This document shows positions 52,669 to 63,214 of a DNA stretch of 64,000 nt, one piece after another (position 1 is the stretch's first letter; each line of letters starts with the position of its first letter). The DNA lies in contig NZ_JARUMJ010000001.1 of NCBI RefSeq assembly GCF_036898465.1, positions 1,984,001 to 2,048,000 on the forward strand, in the 5' to 3' direction. Source of the stretch: Streptomyces sp. B21-105 (GTDB taxonomy: Bacteria; Actinomycetota; Actinomycetes; Streptomycetales; Streptomycetaceae). The notes beneath the pieces are model-generated. The model saw nothing but the letters and a program-made list of their open reading frames with translations, had not been told where the DNA came from and ran no database searches. The position numbers and the translations under genes are program-made.

Positions 52669-53427
52669 ATGCCTCCTCATGCCGTCGCCGCAGGCCTCGC
52701 CGTCGCGTCCCTGTTCGTGCTCGGCGCGGCCCCCGAAGCGGGCGCGGCCCCCGGGCCGCCCGGGGCTGTCCCGCGCGCCGGCGCGCCGGAACCGCGTGAC
52801 GTGCCCCTGCCCGCGCGGATGGCGGACCCGGGCCCCGGCGCCCAGCTGATCACCGCCCTGGCGCCGAAGCGCGGCTCGACCACCGGCGTCGTCTCCTGGT
52901 GGGACCTGCGGGACGGGCGATGGCTGCGGGCCGGTTCCGCACCCGCCCGGTTCGGCGCGAAGGGCCTCGTCGAGGGCGCCGCGCGCCGGCAGGGCACGAA
53001 CACGACGCCGACGGGCCTGTACGGCCTTCCCTTCGCCTTCGGCATCCAGGCGCCGCCGCGCGGGACGTCGTACCCGTACCGTCCGGTCCGCGAGGACTCC
53101 TGGTGGTGCCAGGACAACGCCTCCCGCGCCTACAACCGGTGGACCGAGCCGCGGCCGGCCGACTGCCGGGCCGCCGAGTCCGAGCGCCTTCTCGCCTACC
53201 GCGCGCAGTACGCGCACGCCCTCGTCGTCGGCTTCAACTACCGCAAGCCGGTGCGCAATCGGGGCGCGGGCATCTTTCTGCACGTCGACGGGCGCGGGGC
53301 GACGGCGGGGTGCGTGTCCGTGCCGGCCGGCGCGATGCGACGGCTGCTCGCGTGGGCCCGACCGGAAGAACGCCCGCACCTCGCGATCGGCACGGCGAGC
53401 GGACGGACTGCGATCACGCGGTACTGA
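52669..53427 (+). CDS. L,D-transpeptidase-like secreted protein
   Basis: A 252-residue exported protein with an N-terminal signal peptide (HAVAAGLAVASLFVLGAAP, cleavage near AGAAP, residue 25). The C-terminal half shows the YkuD-type catalytic block HVDGRGATAGCVSV near residues 205-218: His, Gly-rich turn and the active Cys followed by Val-Ser. Known YkuD enzymes form 3-3 peptidoglycan cross-links. The Trp-rich middle (DSWWCQDNASRAYNRW) is shared with Streptomyces proteins of this type. ATG at 52669. Monocistronic by spacing. Confidence 0.85.
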   Translation: MPPHAVAAGLAVASLFVLGAAPEAGAAPGPPGAVPRAGAPEPRDVPLPARMADPGPGAQLITALAPKRGSTTGVVSWWDLRDGRWLRAGSAPARFGAKGLVEGAARRQGTNTTPTGLYGLPFAFGIQAPPRGTSYPYRPVREDSWWCQDNASRAYNRWTEPRPADCRAAESERLLAYRAQYAHALVVGFNYRKPVRNRGAGIFLHVDGRGATAGCVSVPAGAMRRLLAWARPEERPHLAIGTASGRTAITRY

Positions 53428-53571
53428 GTCGCGGCCCGCTCCACTCCCCCAACTCCGGTTACCGACGGTCACGCCCGTCGGCGACACTCCGCGCGGACTC
53501 TCGCCGGCACTGAACACTCCAGGGCCGCGGCCCGTATCTGAGGGCCAAGGGTCCGCACCCACGGAGGAACA

Positions 53572-54954
53572 GTGACCACGACGATCGCCGGCGGCCGTGC
53601 CGCCCGCCGCCAGACGATGCGCCGCATCCGTCCGCGCCGCTCCCCGGCCGTGCCGCTGCTCATCGCCGTCTGGGCGGGAGCCGCGGGCGTGCTGTGGCTG
53701 TGGTGGGACAACACGCCGAACATCGCGGACGACAACAGCAGGATCCTCAACGCGGGCCGGATCACCGGCCTGCTCGCCGGGTATCTGATGGCGCTCGTCG
53801 TGCTGCAGATGGCCCGGGTGCCCGCGCTGGAGCGCCGGGTGGGCTCGGACCGGGTGGCCCGCTGGCACGCGATGAGCGGCCGGTACACGCTCTGCCTGAC
53901 GTTCGCGCACGTGTTCCTCATCATGTGGGGGTACGCGCTGCAGGCGGGGAAGTCCCTCGGCGACATCGTCTCGCAGACCGTCGACTCGGTGAACCAGCTG
54001 CCCGACATGGGCAAGGCCGCGATCGGCACCGGTCTGCTGCTGCTCATCGGCGTGGTGTCCATCGGCCCGGTGCGGCGCAAGATGCCGTACGACACCTGGT
54101 ACCACATCCACCTGATGACGTACGCGGCCGTGTTCCTGACGTTCTGGCACCAGATCACCACCGGCAACGACTTCGCCGTCGAGCCGACCGCGAAGACCGC
54201 CTGGTACGCGCTGTACGGCACGGTCACCGCGTTGGTCGTCTGGTACCGCGTCGTCACCCCGCTCCGGCTGAACCTGCGTCACCGCATGTACGTCGAGGCT
54301 GTCATCGAGGAGACGCCCGGCATCGTGTCGGTGCTCATCGGCGGACGCAAGCTGCACCGGATGGGCGCGGAGGCAGGTCAGTTCTTCCGCTGGCGGTTCA
54401 TGGCGCCGGGGATGCGCATGAGCTCCCACCCGTACTCGCTGTCCGCGGCGCCCCGCCCGGAGCTGCTGCGGATCACCGTCAAGGCGATCGGCGACCACAG
54501 CGCGGCGCTGCGCGAGCTGACGCCCGGCACGAAGGTGTGGGCCGAGGGTCCCTACGGCGCGATGACGGCGTCCCGGCGCAGCCGCGGCAAGGTGCTGCTG
54601 GTGGCCGGCGGGGTCGGCATCACCCCGATGCGGGCGCTGTTCGAGACGCTGCCGGGCGCGGCCGGTGACATCACCCTGCTGTACCGGGCCAACAGCACGC
54701 AGGACCTGGCCCTGTGGGACGAGCTGGCGAAGATCGCCGACGAGCGCGGGGCGCGGCTGATGTACGCCGTGAACAGCCCCGACGGGGAACGCCCCGACAT
54801 CTCGGCGGAGTCGCTGCAGCGGAAGATCCCCGACATCGACGGCCACGACGTTTTCATGTGCGGGCCGAACGGCTTCGCCCAGGGGGTGTACGAGGCACTG
54901 CGCGGCGCCGGGGTCCCCGCCCGCCGCATCCACCACGAGTCGTTCGAGATGTGA
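53572..54954 (+). CDS. Ferric reductase-like transmembrane flavoprotein
   Basis: A 460-residue membrane oxidoreductase. Residues 20-220 hold six helices with His residues in helix-rich pairs that can bind b-type haem (RWHAMSGR, FAHVFLI, YHIHLMTYAA, FWHQIT), as in the FRD/NOX family. Residues 235-460 form the cytoplasmic FAD/NAD(P)H reductase: HPYSLSAAPRP (FAD), LLVAGGVGITPMRALFE (NAD-binding) and DVFMCGPNGF. It takes electrons from cytoplasmic NAD(P)H to an outside acceptor. GTG at 53572 with ACGGAGGAAC before it. The following genes, an FMN-binding protein and an ApbE, are spaced 57 bp and -8 bp, which suggests one electron-transfer unit. Confidence 0.92.
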   Translation: MTTTIAGGRAARRQTMRRIRPRRSPAVPLLIAVWAGAAGVLWLWWDNTPNIADDNSRILNAGRITGLLAGYLMALVVLQMARVPALERRVGSDRVARWHAMSGRYTLCLTFAHVFLIMWGYALQAGKSLGDIVSQTVDSVNQLPDMGKAAIGTGLLLLIGVVSIGPVRRKMPYDTWYHIHLMTYAAVFLTFWHQITTGNDFAVEPTAKTAWYALYGTVTALVVWYRVVTPLRLNLRHRMYVEAVIEETPGIVSVLIGGRKLHRMGAEAGQFFRWRFMAPGMRMSSHPYSLSAAPRPELLRITVKAIGDHSAALRELTPGTKVWAEGPYGAMTASRRSRGKVLLVAGGVGITPMRALFETLPGAAGDITLLYRANSTQDLALWDELAKIADERGARLMYAVNSPDGERPDISAESLQRKIPDIDGHDVFMCGPNGFAQGVYEALRGAGVPARRIHHESFEM

Positions 54955-55011
54955 GCGACCCGTACGCACGGGAACCTCGCCACCACAAGGGAATCAGGAG
55001 CTCAGGAAGCG

Positions 55012-56151
55012 ATGAGGAAGAGTCACCCGCTTCGGCGGGTCGTGCTGGCCACCGCCGCCACCGTGTCCGGGGTCGTGCTGCTGCTGTCGCTGAAGCCGTC
55101 GTCCGACCCGGGCGCCGCGCAGGCGGCCGCTCCGGGCGCCGGGGCGGCGCAGGAGGCGGCCCAGGGCGGCGCGGGCGCGGTCGTGTCGGGAACGATGACC
55201 GGTGACGCGGCCCAGACCCAGTACGGGGCCGTGCAGGTCCGGATCACCGTCGTCGAGAACAAGATCACCAAGGCGGAGGCCGTACAGGCCCCCAAGGGCG
55301 GCACCAGCACCCAGAAGACGGAGCTGGCCGTCCCCAAGCTGAACGCCGCGGTGGTCGCCCGGCAGAGCGCGAACATCGACATGGTGTCCGGCGCCACCTA
55401 CACCAGCGAGGGCTACAAGAAGTCCCTGCAGTCGGCGATCGACAAGGCGAACGCGAGCGCCGGGGCCTCCCAGGGCCAGGGCCAGGGCTCCGGGAGCGCC
55501 CAGGCCGCCGGCACGTTCACCGGGGACGCCGCACAGACGCAGTACGGAGCCGTGCAGGTCCGCATCACGGTGGCCGGCGGCAAGATCACCAAGGCCGAGG
55601 CGGTACAGGCCCCCAAGGGCGGCACCAGCGACCAGAAGACCCAGCTGTCCGTCCCGAAGCTGAACCAGGAGGCGGTCGCCGCCGGCAGCGCCGACATCGA
55701 CTCCGTCTCCGGCGCCACCTACACCAGCGAGGGCTACAAGAAGTCCCTGCAGTCCGCGCTGGACAAGGCGAAGGCGGGCAAGGGCGCGTCGTCGGGCTCC
55801 GGGAACGCGGGCGGTTCCGCGTCCGGCTCGTCGTCCGGCTCGAGCGCGGGCTCCTCCGGCTCCTCGGGCGCCGCGCAGGCCAAGACCGTCACCGGCAGTG
55901 TCGAGCAGACGCAGTACGGGCCGGTGCAGGTCCGCATCACCGTGGCCGGCGGCAAGATCACCAAGGCCGAGGCGGTACAGGCCCCCAAGGGCGGCACCAG
56001 CGACCAGAAGACCCAGCTGTCCGTCCCGAAGCTGAACCAGGAGGCGGTCGCCGCCGGCAGCGCCGACATCGACTCCGTCTCCGGCGCCACCTACACCAGC
56101 GAGGGCTACAAGAAGTCCCTGCAGTCCGCGCTGGACAAGGCCGGTGTCTGA
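55012..56151 (+). CDS. Secreted protein with three covalent-FMN domains
   Basis: A 379-residue exported protein with an N-terminal signal-anchor (VVLATAATVSGVVLLLS) and three FMN-binding domains joined by Gly/Ser/Gln linkers. Each has the flavinylation motif ending SGAT: T129, T236 and T360 in DMVSGATYT or DSVSGATYT, where ApbE attaches FMN through phosphate. Domains 2 and 3 are identical over 199 bp (55571-55769 and 55943-56141). The position between a membrane ferric-reductase-like protein and ApbE makes it the likely electron shuttle outside the membrane. ATG at 55012. Confidence 0.94.
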   Translation: MRKSHPLRRVVLATAATVSGVVLLLSLKPSSDPGAAQAAAPGAGAAQEAAQGGAGAVVSGTMTGDAAQTQYGAVQVRITVVENKITKAEAVQAPKGGTSTQKTELAVPKLNAAVVARQSANIDMVSGATYTSEGYKKSLQSAIDKANASAGASQGQGQGSGSAQAAGTFTGDAAQTQYGAVQVRITVAGGKITKAEAVQAPKGGTSDQKTQLSVPKLNQEAVAAGSADIDSVSGATYTSEGYKKSLQSALDKAKAGKGASSGSGNAGGSASGSSSGSSAGSSGSSGAAQAKTVTGSVEQTQYGPVQVRITVAGGKITKAEAVQAPKGGTSDQKTQLSVPKLNQEAVAAGSADIDSVSGATYTSEGYKKSLQSALDKAGV

Positions 56152-56944
56152 CACGGTGGCCGAGTCGGCGGCGGCCCCGGCCGTGGTGCGGCACGCGGAA
56201 GAGGTCATGGGGACCGTCTTCTCCTTCGACGTCCGCGGCGGCGACGCCGATGCGGTGCGGGCGGCGCTGGACGAGGCGGTCGCCTCGCTGCACCGGGTGA
56301 ACGAGGTCTTCAGCACCTATCGCGAGGGCAGCCAGGTCTCCCGGCTGGCGCGCGGCGAGCTGACCCTCGAGGAGTGCGACCCCGAGGTGGCCGAGGTGCT
56401 GGAGCTGGGCGCCGAGGCGGAGCGGGCGAGCGACGGCTGGTTCAGCATGCGCTACCAGGGCCGGCTCGACCCGACGGGCATCGTGAAGGGCTGGGCCGCC
56501 GAGCGCGCGGCCCGGCTGATCGCGGCGGCGGGAGTGAGCGGGGTGAGCGTCAACGGCGGCGGGGACGTGCAGTTGCTGGGCGTCCCCGGGCCGGAGCGGC
56601 CGTGGCGGGTGGGCGTCTCCGACCCGCTGCGTCCGGGCGGGCTCGCGGCGGTGGTCTCGGCGGCGGGCGCGGACGAGCTCGCGGTGGCGACCTCCGGGAC
56701 GTCGGAGCGCGGCGCCCACATCGTGGACCCGCGCACGGGCCGCTCCGCGGTGACCGACCTGGTCGCCGTGACGGTGGTGACGCCCCGGCTGACCTGGGCC
56801 GACTGCTGGGCCACCGCGGCCTTCGCCATGGGCTCGCGCGAGGCACTGGGCTGGCTGGAGTCCCTCCCGGACGTCGAGGCCCTGCTCATCACCGCAGGCG
56901 ACGAGGTCCGCTGCACCGGCGGCCTGGCATCCCGGCTGGGCTGA
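56144..56944 (+). CDS. apbE: FAD:protein FMN transferase (ApbE)
   Basis: A 266-residue ApbE that transfers FMN from FAD onto Thr in exported proteins. Motifs visible are MGTVFSFDVRG, FSTYREGSQVSRL, DPTGIVKGWAAERAARLI (FAD/Mg region), VNGGGDVQLLG, and ATSGTSERGAHIVDPRTG, followed by WADCWATAAFAMG. It lacks an obvious signal peptide or lipobox, so it may act before export or be shorter than usual (typical family 300-350 residues). GTG at 56144 overlaps the FMN-protein stop by 8 bases. A 15-bp stem at 56961 ends the operon. The substrate is almost certainly the preceding gene product. Confidence 0.93.
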   Translation: MSDTVAESAAAPAVVRHAEEVMGTVFSFDVRGGDADAVRAALDEAVASLHRVNEVFSTYREGSQVSRLARGELTLEECDPEVAEVLELGAEAERASDGWFSMRYQGRLDPTGIVKGWAAERAARLIAAAGVSGVSVNGGGDVQLLGVPGPERPWRVGVSDPLRPGGLAAVVSAAGADELAVATSGTSERGAHIVDPRTGRSAVTDLVAVTVVTPRLTWADCWATAAFAMGSREALGWLESLPDVEALLITAGDEVRCTGGLASRLG

Positions 56945-56960
56945 GGACTTCGAGACACGG

Positions 56961-56993
56961 TGTGGGCAGCGGACCTGCGGTCTGCTGCCCACA
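56961..56993 (+). terminator. Terminator after apbE
   Basis: 15-bp stem with one G-T pair (56961-56975 with 56979-56993), 3-base loop, 17 bp after the apbE stop. Confidence 0.8.
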
Positions 56994-57150
56994 CGTCGTT
57001 CGGCCAGTGCCGTGACCGGAGAGGTTTGTCGAGAAGCTCGCGGCGTCCGGTGGTGGGGGCGCCTCGCACGCCGTTCAGGCAGTGGGGGAGCATCGCAAGG
57101 CGGAGCATCGCCCGCGTCCTGGATGTACTCGGGGGATGCGACAACGCGGC

Positions 57151-57185
57151 GTGGGGGTATCCCCGGCCGAAGGCTGGGGGAGTGC
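57151..57185. repeat. REP-like Streptomyces intergenic repeat
   Basis: GTGGGGGTATCCCC joined to CCCCGGCCGAAGGCTGGGGG gives two overlapping hairpins. From memory this motif is dispersed many times in Streptomyces genomes between genes. The rest of 56994-57233 has no supported gene. Confidence 0.55.
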
Positions 57186-57233
57186 CGTGCCGGGCGTCGC
57201 GAGCCGGTGGACCTTTCCGGTCACGGCACTAGA

Positions 57234-57443
57234 CTAGGTGATCCTGCGGTCGATCTCGCGCTGCGTGGTGTCGATCGCGGCCCGGATCTCCACAATCGCC
57301 GCCCCCTGCTGCCGGGACAGCTCCAGCAGATCCTCCAGGGCGATCCGCTTGATCGTGAGCTTCTTGCCGAAGCAGTCGGGCAGGACCGTCTTGTGGTAGG
57401 CGTCGATGTACGCCACCACACTGTCGAACGGCGGCCGGCGCAA
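57234..57443 (-). CDS. Orphan small protein, possible gene fragment
   Basis: About 69 residues with clear coding character: VVAYIDAYHKTVLPDCFGKK, then a helical part (ALEDLLELSRQQGAAIVEIRAAIDTT) that could be a coiled coil. No family recognised. A TTG at 57441-57443 is the assumed start; a GTG pair near 57420 is an alternative, and the frame is open much further up without sense. It is transcribed away from the orphan gene at 57505. It may be a leftover of a mobile element lying between apbE and argR. Confidence 0.45.
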   Translation of the reverse strand: MRRPPFDSVVAYIDAYHKTVLPDCFGKKLTIKRIALEDLLELSRQQGAAIVEIRAAIDTTQREIDRRIT

Positions 57444-57504
57444 CGCCGTTCCGCCTGCTTCACGCGCGTGCGCAGCCCGTTGAGCCACCGAACAGCCTGG
57501 GACG

Positions 57505-57768
57505 GTGATTGCACGGGCACGCGAGGAAGCGGAGTACGCCGAACGCCGCGCCAACGCGGCGACCACGCTGGAGCGCCGCGCACAGCGGACACTCAAGCAG
57601 GTCCAGGAGCAGCACAAGCTCCTGGACGACCGCATACCCGAAGTCCAGCGACGGGCCGCCGCCATCATCGCCGACAGGGCGACCGCGGCCGGGCTCCTCG
57701 AGCTGAAGGGCAACGGCAGCGACAGGGCGAAGAGCGAGCTGATCGTCCAGCCCCCACGTCCCGGCTGA
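57505..57768 (+). CDS. Orphan coiled-coil small protein, possible fragment
   Basis: An 87-residue, highly charged helical protein (REEAEYAERRANAATTLERR; QRTLKQVQEQHKLLDDRIPE) predicted as a coiled coil, with a short polar tail. It uses codons that are rare in the neighbours (ATT, ATA, GCA, ACA, CGA), a sign of transfer. A TGA in frame stands 27 bases before the GTG start, and GGGACG is the only ribosome binding candidate. No family recognised; plasmid spread or phage proteins look similar in composition. Overlap with the minus-strand frame 57234-57857 is considered a shadow in this part. Confidence 0.5.
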   Translation: MIARAREEAEYAERRANAATTLERRAQRTLKQVQEQHKLLDDRIPEVQRRAAAIIADRATAAGLLELKGNGSDRAKSELIVQPPRPG

Positions 57769-57875
57769 GCCGGATGGACCGTCCCGCAGCAACGGCAGTG
57801 AGGCTCCGCTCCCCCGTTCACGCGGGCACCGGCTTGACGCAGGCACCCGCGTCTCACAGGCGCCGGCGGCAGCCG

Positions 57876-58421
57876 TCAGTGGCCGTTCTGCGCCAATCGC
57901 AGGAGATGGTCGGCGAGCGCCTGCCCACCGGTCGCCTCCCGGCTGATCAGCAGCAGCGTGTCATCGCCGGCGATGGTCCCCAGGATGTCGTGCAGCTCGG
58001 CCTGGTCGATCGCCGAGGCGAGGAACTGCGCGGCCCCCGGAGGGGTCCGCAGGACCACGAGGTTGGCGGACGCCTCCGCGGAGATCAGCAGCTCCTGCGA
58101 CAGCCGCCGCATCCGCTCCTCCTTCGCCGACTCCCCGAGTGGTGCCCGAGGGGTGCGGAAACCCCCCTCGCTGGGCACCGCGTAGATCAGGTCGCCGTCG
58201 GTGTTGCGGATCTTGACCGCGTTCAGCTCGTCGAGGTCCCGGGAGAGCGTCGCCTGGGTGACGCTCAGCCCGTCGTCCGACAGCAGCTTCGCCAGCTGGC
58301 TCTGCGAGCGCACCGCCTGCCGGTTGAGGATGTCCACGATCCGGCGGTGACGCGCGGTGCGGGTCTGCGGCACGGCGGGCCCGTTGACCCCCGGGTGCTC
58401 ATGGTCCTGCGCCTGACTCAT
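57876..58421 (-). CDS. argR: Arginine repressor ArgR
   Basis: A 181-residue ArgR, the hexameric arginine-sensing regulator. The winged helix is [20 protein letters not shown], then [19 protein letters not shown] (residues 25-75). The C-terminal oligomerisation and arginine-binding part has [28 protein letters not shown], with the GTIAGDDT arginine site near residue 150. ATG at 58419-58421, 7 bases after the argD stop. It closes the argC-J-B-D-R operon and probably controls that operon and argH through ARG boxes. Confidence 0.97.
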   Translation of the reverse strand: MSQAQDHEHPGVNGPAVPQTRTARHRRIVDILNRQAVRSQSQLAKLLSDDGLSVTQATLSRDLDELNAVKIRNTDGDLIYAVPSEGGFRTPRAPLGESAKEERMRRLSQELLISAEASANLVVLRTPPGAAQFLASAIDQAELHDILGTIAGDDTLLLISREATGGQALADHLLRLAQNGH

Positions 58422-58428
58422 CGTCGTC

Positions 58429-59628
58429 TCATTCTCCGGATCGGTCCCCGTTCACTGCGTCGAGGATGCCGGGCAGCGCCCCCAGGAACGCCTCCACCTC
58501 GCCGTCGCCGAGGTTCAGCGGCGGCATCAGTCGGACGACGTCGGGGGCGGGCGCATTCACCAGGAACCCGGCCTCCTGAGCCGCCTGACGCACCTGGGGC
58601 GCGAGGGGCTCGGTGAGCACGATACCCAGGAGGAGGCCGGCGCCCCGGACATAATCGATCAACGGGTGGCCGACGGCCTCGATACCGTCCCGCAGCTTCT
58701 CGCTCTGCCGCTTGACGTTCTCCAGCAGCCCCTCGTTCTCGATCGTCTCGAGGACGGCGAGACCGGCGGCGCAGGCGACCGGGTTGCCGCCGAAGGTGGT
58801 CCCGTGCTGGCCCGGCTGCAGCAGGTCCGCGGCCCGCCCGAAGGCGACCGTCGCGCCCAGCGGCAGTCCGCCGCCGAGGCCCTTCGCCAGGGTGACGACG
58901 TCCGGCAGGACGCCCTCGTGGGACTGGTACTCGAACCACTGCCCGGTCCGGCCGACGCCGGTCTGCACCTCGTCGAGGACCAGCAGCGCGCCGGTCGCGG
59001 CGGTGATGGCGCGGGCGGCCTTCAGGTAGCCGGCGGGCGGCACGACGACGCCCAGCTCGCCCTGGATCGGTTCGAGGACGACGAGCGCCGTCTCCTCGGT
59101 GACGGCGGCGGCCAGCGCCTGGGCGTCTCCGAACGGCACGTGGGTGACGTCTCCGGGCAGCGGCAGGAACGGTTCCCGCTTGCCCTGCTGGCCGGTGAGC
59201 GCGAGCGCGCCCATGGTCCGGCCGTGGAACGCGCCCTCGGTGGCCACCACATGGGTCCGCCCCGTCAGCCGGCCCATCTTGAAGGCGGCCTCGTTGGCCT
59301 CGGCGCCCGAGTTGCAGAAGAAGACCCTGCCGTCCCGGCCGAAGTGGCGCAGCAGCCGTTCGGCGAGCGCGACGGTCGGCTCGGCCATGAAGAAGTTGGA
59401 GATGTGGCCGAGGGAGCCGATCTGCCGGCTCACGGCCTCGACGACGGCCGGGTGGGCGTGACCGAGGGCGTTGACCGCGATGCCGCCGACGAAGTCGAGG
59501 TACTCCTTGCCGTCGGCGTCCCAGACCCGGCTGCCCTCGCCGCGTGCCAGGGGCAGCAGCGGGGTGCCGTAGTTGTTCATGAACGCGCTCTGCCACCGCG
59601 CGGTGAGTTCCTGGTTGGCGTCGCTCAC
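58429..59628 (-). CDS. argD: Acetylornithine aminotransferase
   Basis: A 399-residue class III PLP aminotransferase making N-acetylornithine from N-acetylglutamate semialdehyde. The PLP lysine is in [18 protein letters not shown] (K near residue 248), the phosphate-binding [15 protein letters not shown] lies near residue 107, and [15 protein letters not shown] near residue 220. The GTG start at 59626-59628 overlaps the argB stop by 4 bases. Fourth gene of argC-J-B-D-R. Confidence 0.97.
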   Translation of the reverse strand: MSDANQELTARWQSAFMNNYGTPLLPLARGEGSRVWDADGKEYLDFVGGIAVNALGHAHPAVVEAVSRQIGSLGHISNFFMAEPTVALAERLLRHFGRDGRVFFCNSGAEANEAAFKMGRLTGRTHVVATEGAFHGRTMGALALTGQQGKREPFLPLPGDVTHVPFGDAQALAAAVTEETALVVLEPIQGELGVVVPPAGYLKAARAITAATGALLVLDEVQTGVGRTGQWFEYQSHEGVLPDVVTLAKGLGGGLPLGATVAFGRAADLLQPGQHGTTFGGNPVACAAGLAVLETIENEGLLENVKRQSEKLRDGIEAVGHPLIDYVRGAGLLLGIVLTEPLAPQVRQAAQEAGFLVNAPAPDVVRLMPPLNLGDGEVEAFLGALPGILDAVNGDRSGE

Positions 59629-60554
59629 GGCTCCCCCTGTCCGTCCGGCACGACCATCGTGCCGATCCCTTCGTCGGTGAAGATCTCCAGCAGGATCGAG
59701 TGCTGGACCCGCCCGTCGATGACGCGGGCGGTGTTCACGCCGCCCCGCACGGCGTGCAGACAGCCCTCCATCTTGGGGACCATGCCGGAGCTCAACTCCG
59801 GCAGCAGTTTCTCCAGTTGGGAGGCGGTGAGGCGGCTGATCACCTCGTCGCTGTTGGGCCAGTCCTCGTAGAGACCTTCGACGTCGGTGAGGACCATGAG
59901 GGTTTCGGCGCCCAGAGCAGCAGCGAGTGCCGCAGCCGCCGTATCAGCATTGACGTTGTAGACATGTCCGTCGTCCTGGCTCCTGGCGATCGACGAGACG
60001 ACGGGGATGCGGCCGTCGGCGAGCAGGGCCTCGATGGCGCCCGTGTCGATCGCGGTGATCTCGCCGACCCGTCCGATGTCGACCGACTCGCCGTCGATCT
60101 GCGGCTGGTGCTTGGTGGCGGTGATGGTGTGCGCGTCCTCGCCGGTCAGTCCGACGGCGAGCGGGCCGTGCTGGTTGAGCAGGCCGACAAGTTCGCGCTG
60201 GACCTGTCCGGCGAGCACCATCCGTACGACGTCCATGGCCTCTTCGGTGGTGACGCGCAGGCCGGCCTTGAACTCGCTGACGATGCCGTGCCGGTCGAGG
60301 GCGGCGCTGATCTGCGGGCCGCCGCCGTGCACGACGACCGGCCTGATGCCGGCGTGGTGCAGGAAGACGACGTCCTGGGCGAAGGCGGCCTTCAGGTCCT
60401 CGTCGATCATGGCGTTGCCGCCGAACTTGATGACGACGGTCTTGCCGTTGTGGCGGACCAGCCAGGGCAGCGCCTCGATGAGGATCTGGGCCTTGGGGAG
60501 CGCGGTGTGTTTGCGGGTGGAGGACTTTCGCTCTTCTGAGTGATTGACCGTCAT
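59625..60554 (-). CDS. argB: Acetylglutamate kinase
   Basis: A 309-residue amino acid kinase that phosphorylates N-acetylglutamate, the usual feedback-controlled step. [20 protein letters not shown] and [18 protein letters not shown] (residues 35-85) form the phosphate and substrate sites. [21 protein letters not shown] and the Lys-containing [15 protein letters not shown] near residue 265 complete it. The N-terminal helix ([15 protein letters not shown]) is that of arginine-sensitive enzymes. ATG at 60552-60554. A 163-bp gap with a small CCTCGTCG/CGACGAGG hairpin separates it from argJ, unusually long inside this operon. Confidence 0.97.
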   Translation of the reverse strand: MTVNHSEERKSSTRKHTALPKAQILIEALPWLVRHNGKTVVIKFGGNAMIDEDLKAAFAQDVVFLHHAGIRPVVVHGGGPQISAALDRHGIVSEFKAGLRVTTEEAMDVVRMVLAGQVQRELVGLLNQHGPLAVGLTGEDAHTITATKHQPQIDGESVDIGRVGEITAIDTGAIEALLADGRIPVVSSIARSQDDGHVYNVNADTAAAALAAALGAETLMVLTDVEGLYEDWPNSDEVISRLTASQLEKLLPELSSGMVPKMEGCLHAVRGGVNTARVIDGRVQHSILLEIFTDEGIGTMVVPDGQGEP

Positions 60555-60717
60555 AGCCGACTTTCGGAAGGATCTCGGATCAGCCGCCGGGCGGGCGGTG
60601 CTGACCTGCGGAGGCGACGTAAGACTCATCCCGGAACTGTTCCCGGGCGAGCGGTCGCCTGCGAAACAGGAACCCTCGTCGGCGACGACGAGGACCCGTG
60701 ACAACCAAGCGGGCACG

Positions 60718-61869
60718 TCAAGACGAGTACGCGCTGTTCTCGTGGACGTAGTCGGCCGTCAGGTCGTTGGTCCAGATCGTCGCAGACTCATTGCCTGCCG
60801 CGAGGTCCGCCACGACGTGGACCTCGCGGTAGCGCATGTCCACCAACTCGCGGTCCTCGCCGACGCCGCCGTTCCTGCAGACCCAGACGCCGTTGATGGC
60901 GACGTTGAGCCGGTCCGGCTCGAAGGCGGCCTTCGTGGTGCCGATCGCGGAGAGCACCCGGCCCCAGTTGGGGTCCTCGCCGTGGACGGCGCACTTGAGG
61001 AGGTTGTTGCGGGCGATGGAGCGGCCCACCTCGACGGCGTCGTCCTCGCTCGCGGCGCCCACGACCTCGACCTTGATGTCCTTGCTGGCGCCCTCGGCGT
61101 CGCGGATGAGCTGCTGGCCGAGGTCGTCGCACACGGTGCGCACGGCCGCGGCGAACTCCTCGTACGGCGGGGTGACCTCGGAGGCGCCGGAGGCCAGCAG
61201 CAGCACGGTGTCGTTGGTGGACATGCAGCCGTCGGAGTCGACCCGGTCGAAGGTGACCCGGGTGGCGTCGCGCAGCGCCTTGTCCAGGGTCGCGCCGTCG
61301 ACGTCGGCGTCGGTGGTGAGGACGACCAGCATGGTGGCGAGGCCGGGGGCGAGCATGCCCGCGCCCTTGGCCATGCCGCCGACGGTCCAGCCGTCGCCCC
61401 GGGCCACGGACGTCTTGTGGACGGTGTCCGTCGTCTTGATGGCGATGGCGGCGTTCTCGCCGCCGTCCTCGGAGAGCCGGCCCGCGGCGGTCTCGATCCC
61501 CGGCAGCAGCTTGTCCATGGGGAGCAGGACGCCGATGAGGCCGGTGGACGCGACGGCGACCTCGCCCGCGCCGATCTCCAGCACCTCGGCGACCTTCTCG
61601 GCCGTCGCATGCGTGTCCTGGAAGCCCCTGGGCCCGGTACACGCGTTGGCGCCGCCGGAGTTCAGCACGACGGCGGTCAGCTCGCCGCTCCCCAGGACCT
61701 GCTCGGACCACAGCACGGGCGCGGCCTTCACACGGTTGGAGGTGAAGACGCCGGCGGCGGTGCGGCGGGGCCCGTTGTTGACCACGAGGGCCAGGTCCGG
61801 GTTGCCGTTCTCCTTGATTCCGGCGGCGATGCCCGCCGCTGTGAATCCCTTGGCTGCCGTGACGCTCAC
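60718..61869 (-). CDS. argJ: Ornithine acetyltransferase / N-acetylglutamate synthase
   Basis: A 383-residue ArgJ that recycles the acetyl group from acetylornithine to glutamate (and may also use acetyl-CoA). It matures by self-cleavage before the nucleophile Thr in [19 protein letters not shown], Thr near residue 180, as in the Ntn-hydrolase-like ArgJ family. [19 protein letters not shown] just before it is also conserved. GTG at 61867-61869. Second gene of argC-J-B-D-R. The protein ends in HENSAYSS, the usual tail. Confidence 0.97.
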   Translation of the reverse strand: MSVTAAKGFTAAGIAAGIKENGNPDLALVVNNGPRRTAAGVFTSNRVKAAPVLWSEQVLGSGELTAVVLNSGGANACTGPRGFQDTHATAEKVAEVLEIGAGEVAVASTGLIGVLLPMDKLLPGIETAAGRLSEDGGENAAIAIKTTDTVHKTSVARGDGWTVGGMAKGAGMLAPGLATMLVVLTTDADVDGATLDKALRDATRVTFDRVDSDGCMSTNDTVLLLASGASEVTPPYEEFAAAVRTVCDDLGQQLIRDAEGASKDIKVEVVGAASEDDAVEVGRSIARNNLLKCAVHGEDPNWGRVLSAIGTTKAAFEPDRLNVAINGVWVCRNGGVGEDRELVDMRYREVHVVADLAAGNESATIWTNDLTADYVHENSAYSS

Positions 61870-61954
61870 TGCTTCTCCTCGTTCGCTTCTCCGCCCGCGC
61901 GGCGCAGCGGTGCGGCCATCGTCGTCCGCGGCCCGGTGGCCGCGCGTGCGTCGC

Positions 61955-63034
<1,080 letters not shown>

Positions 63035-63214
63035 ATCCAGGCGGGAGTCGACCTGTAGTGATCTTTGCCCGCTCCGCCGCCCCGCGTAACCTCGGCCGGC
63101 GATCGCCCTGACGCCGATGACCGGGGTGAAGGGCCGATGGTCGGCCTGGAGGCCTGAGGGGTCCTGGCGTCCGGCGGGCGTGAGCGGTGGTCCGCCCGCG
63201 CCCGCCGGGGTGCG

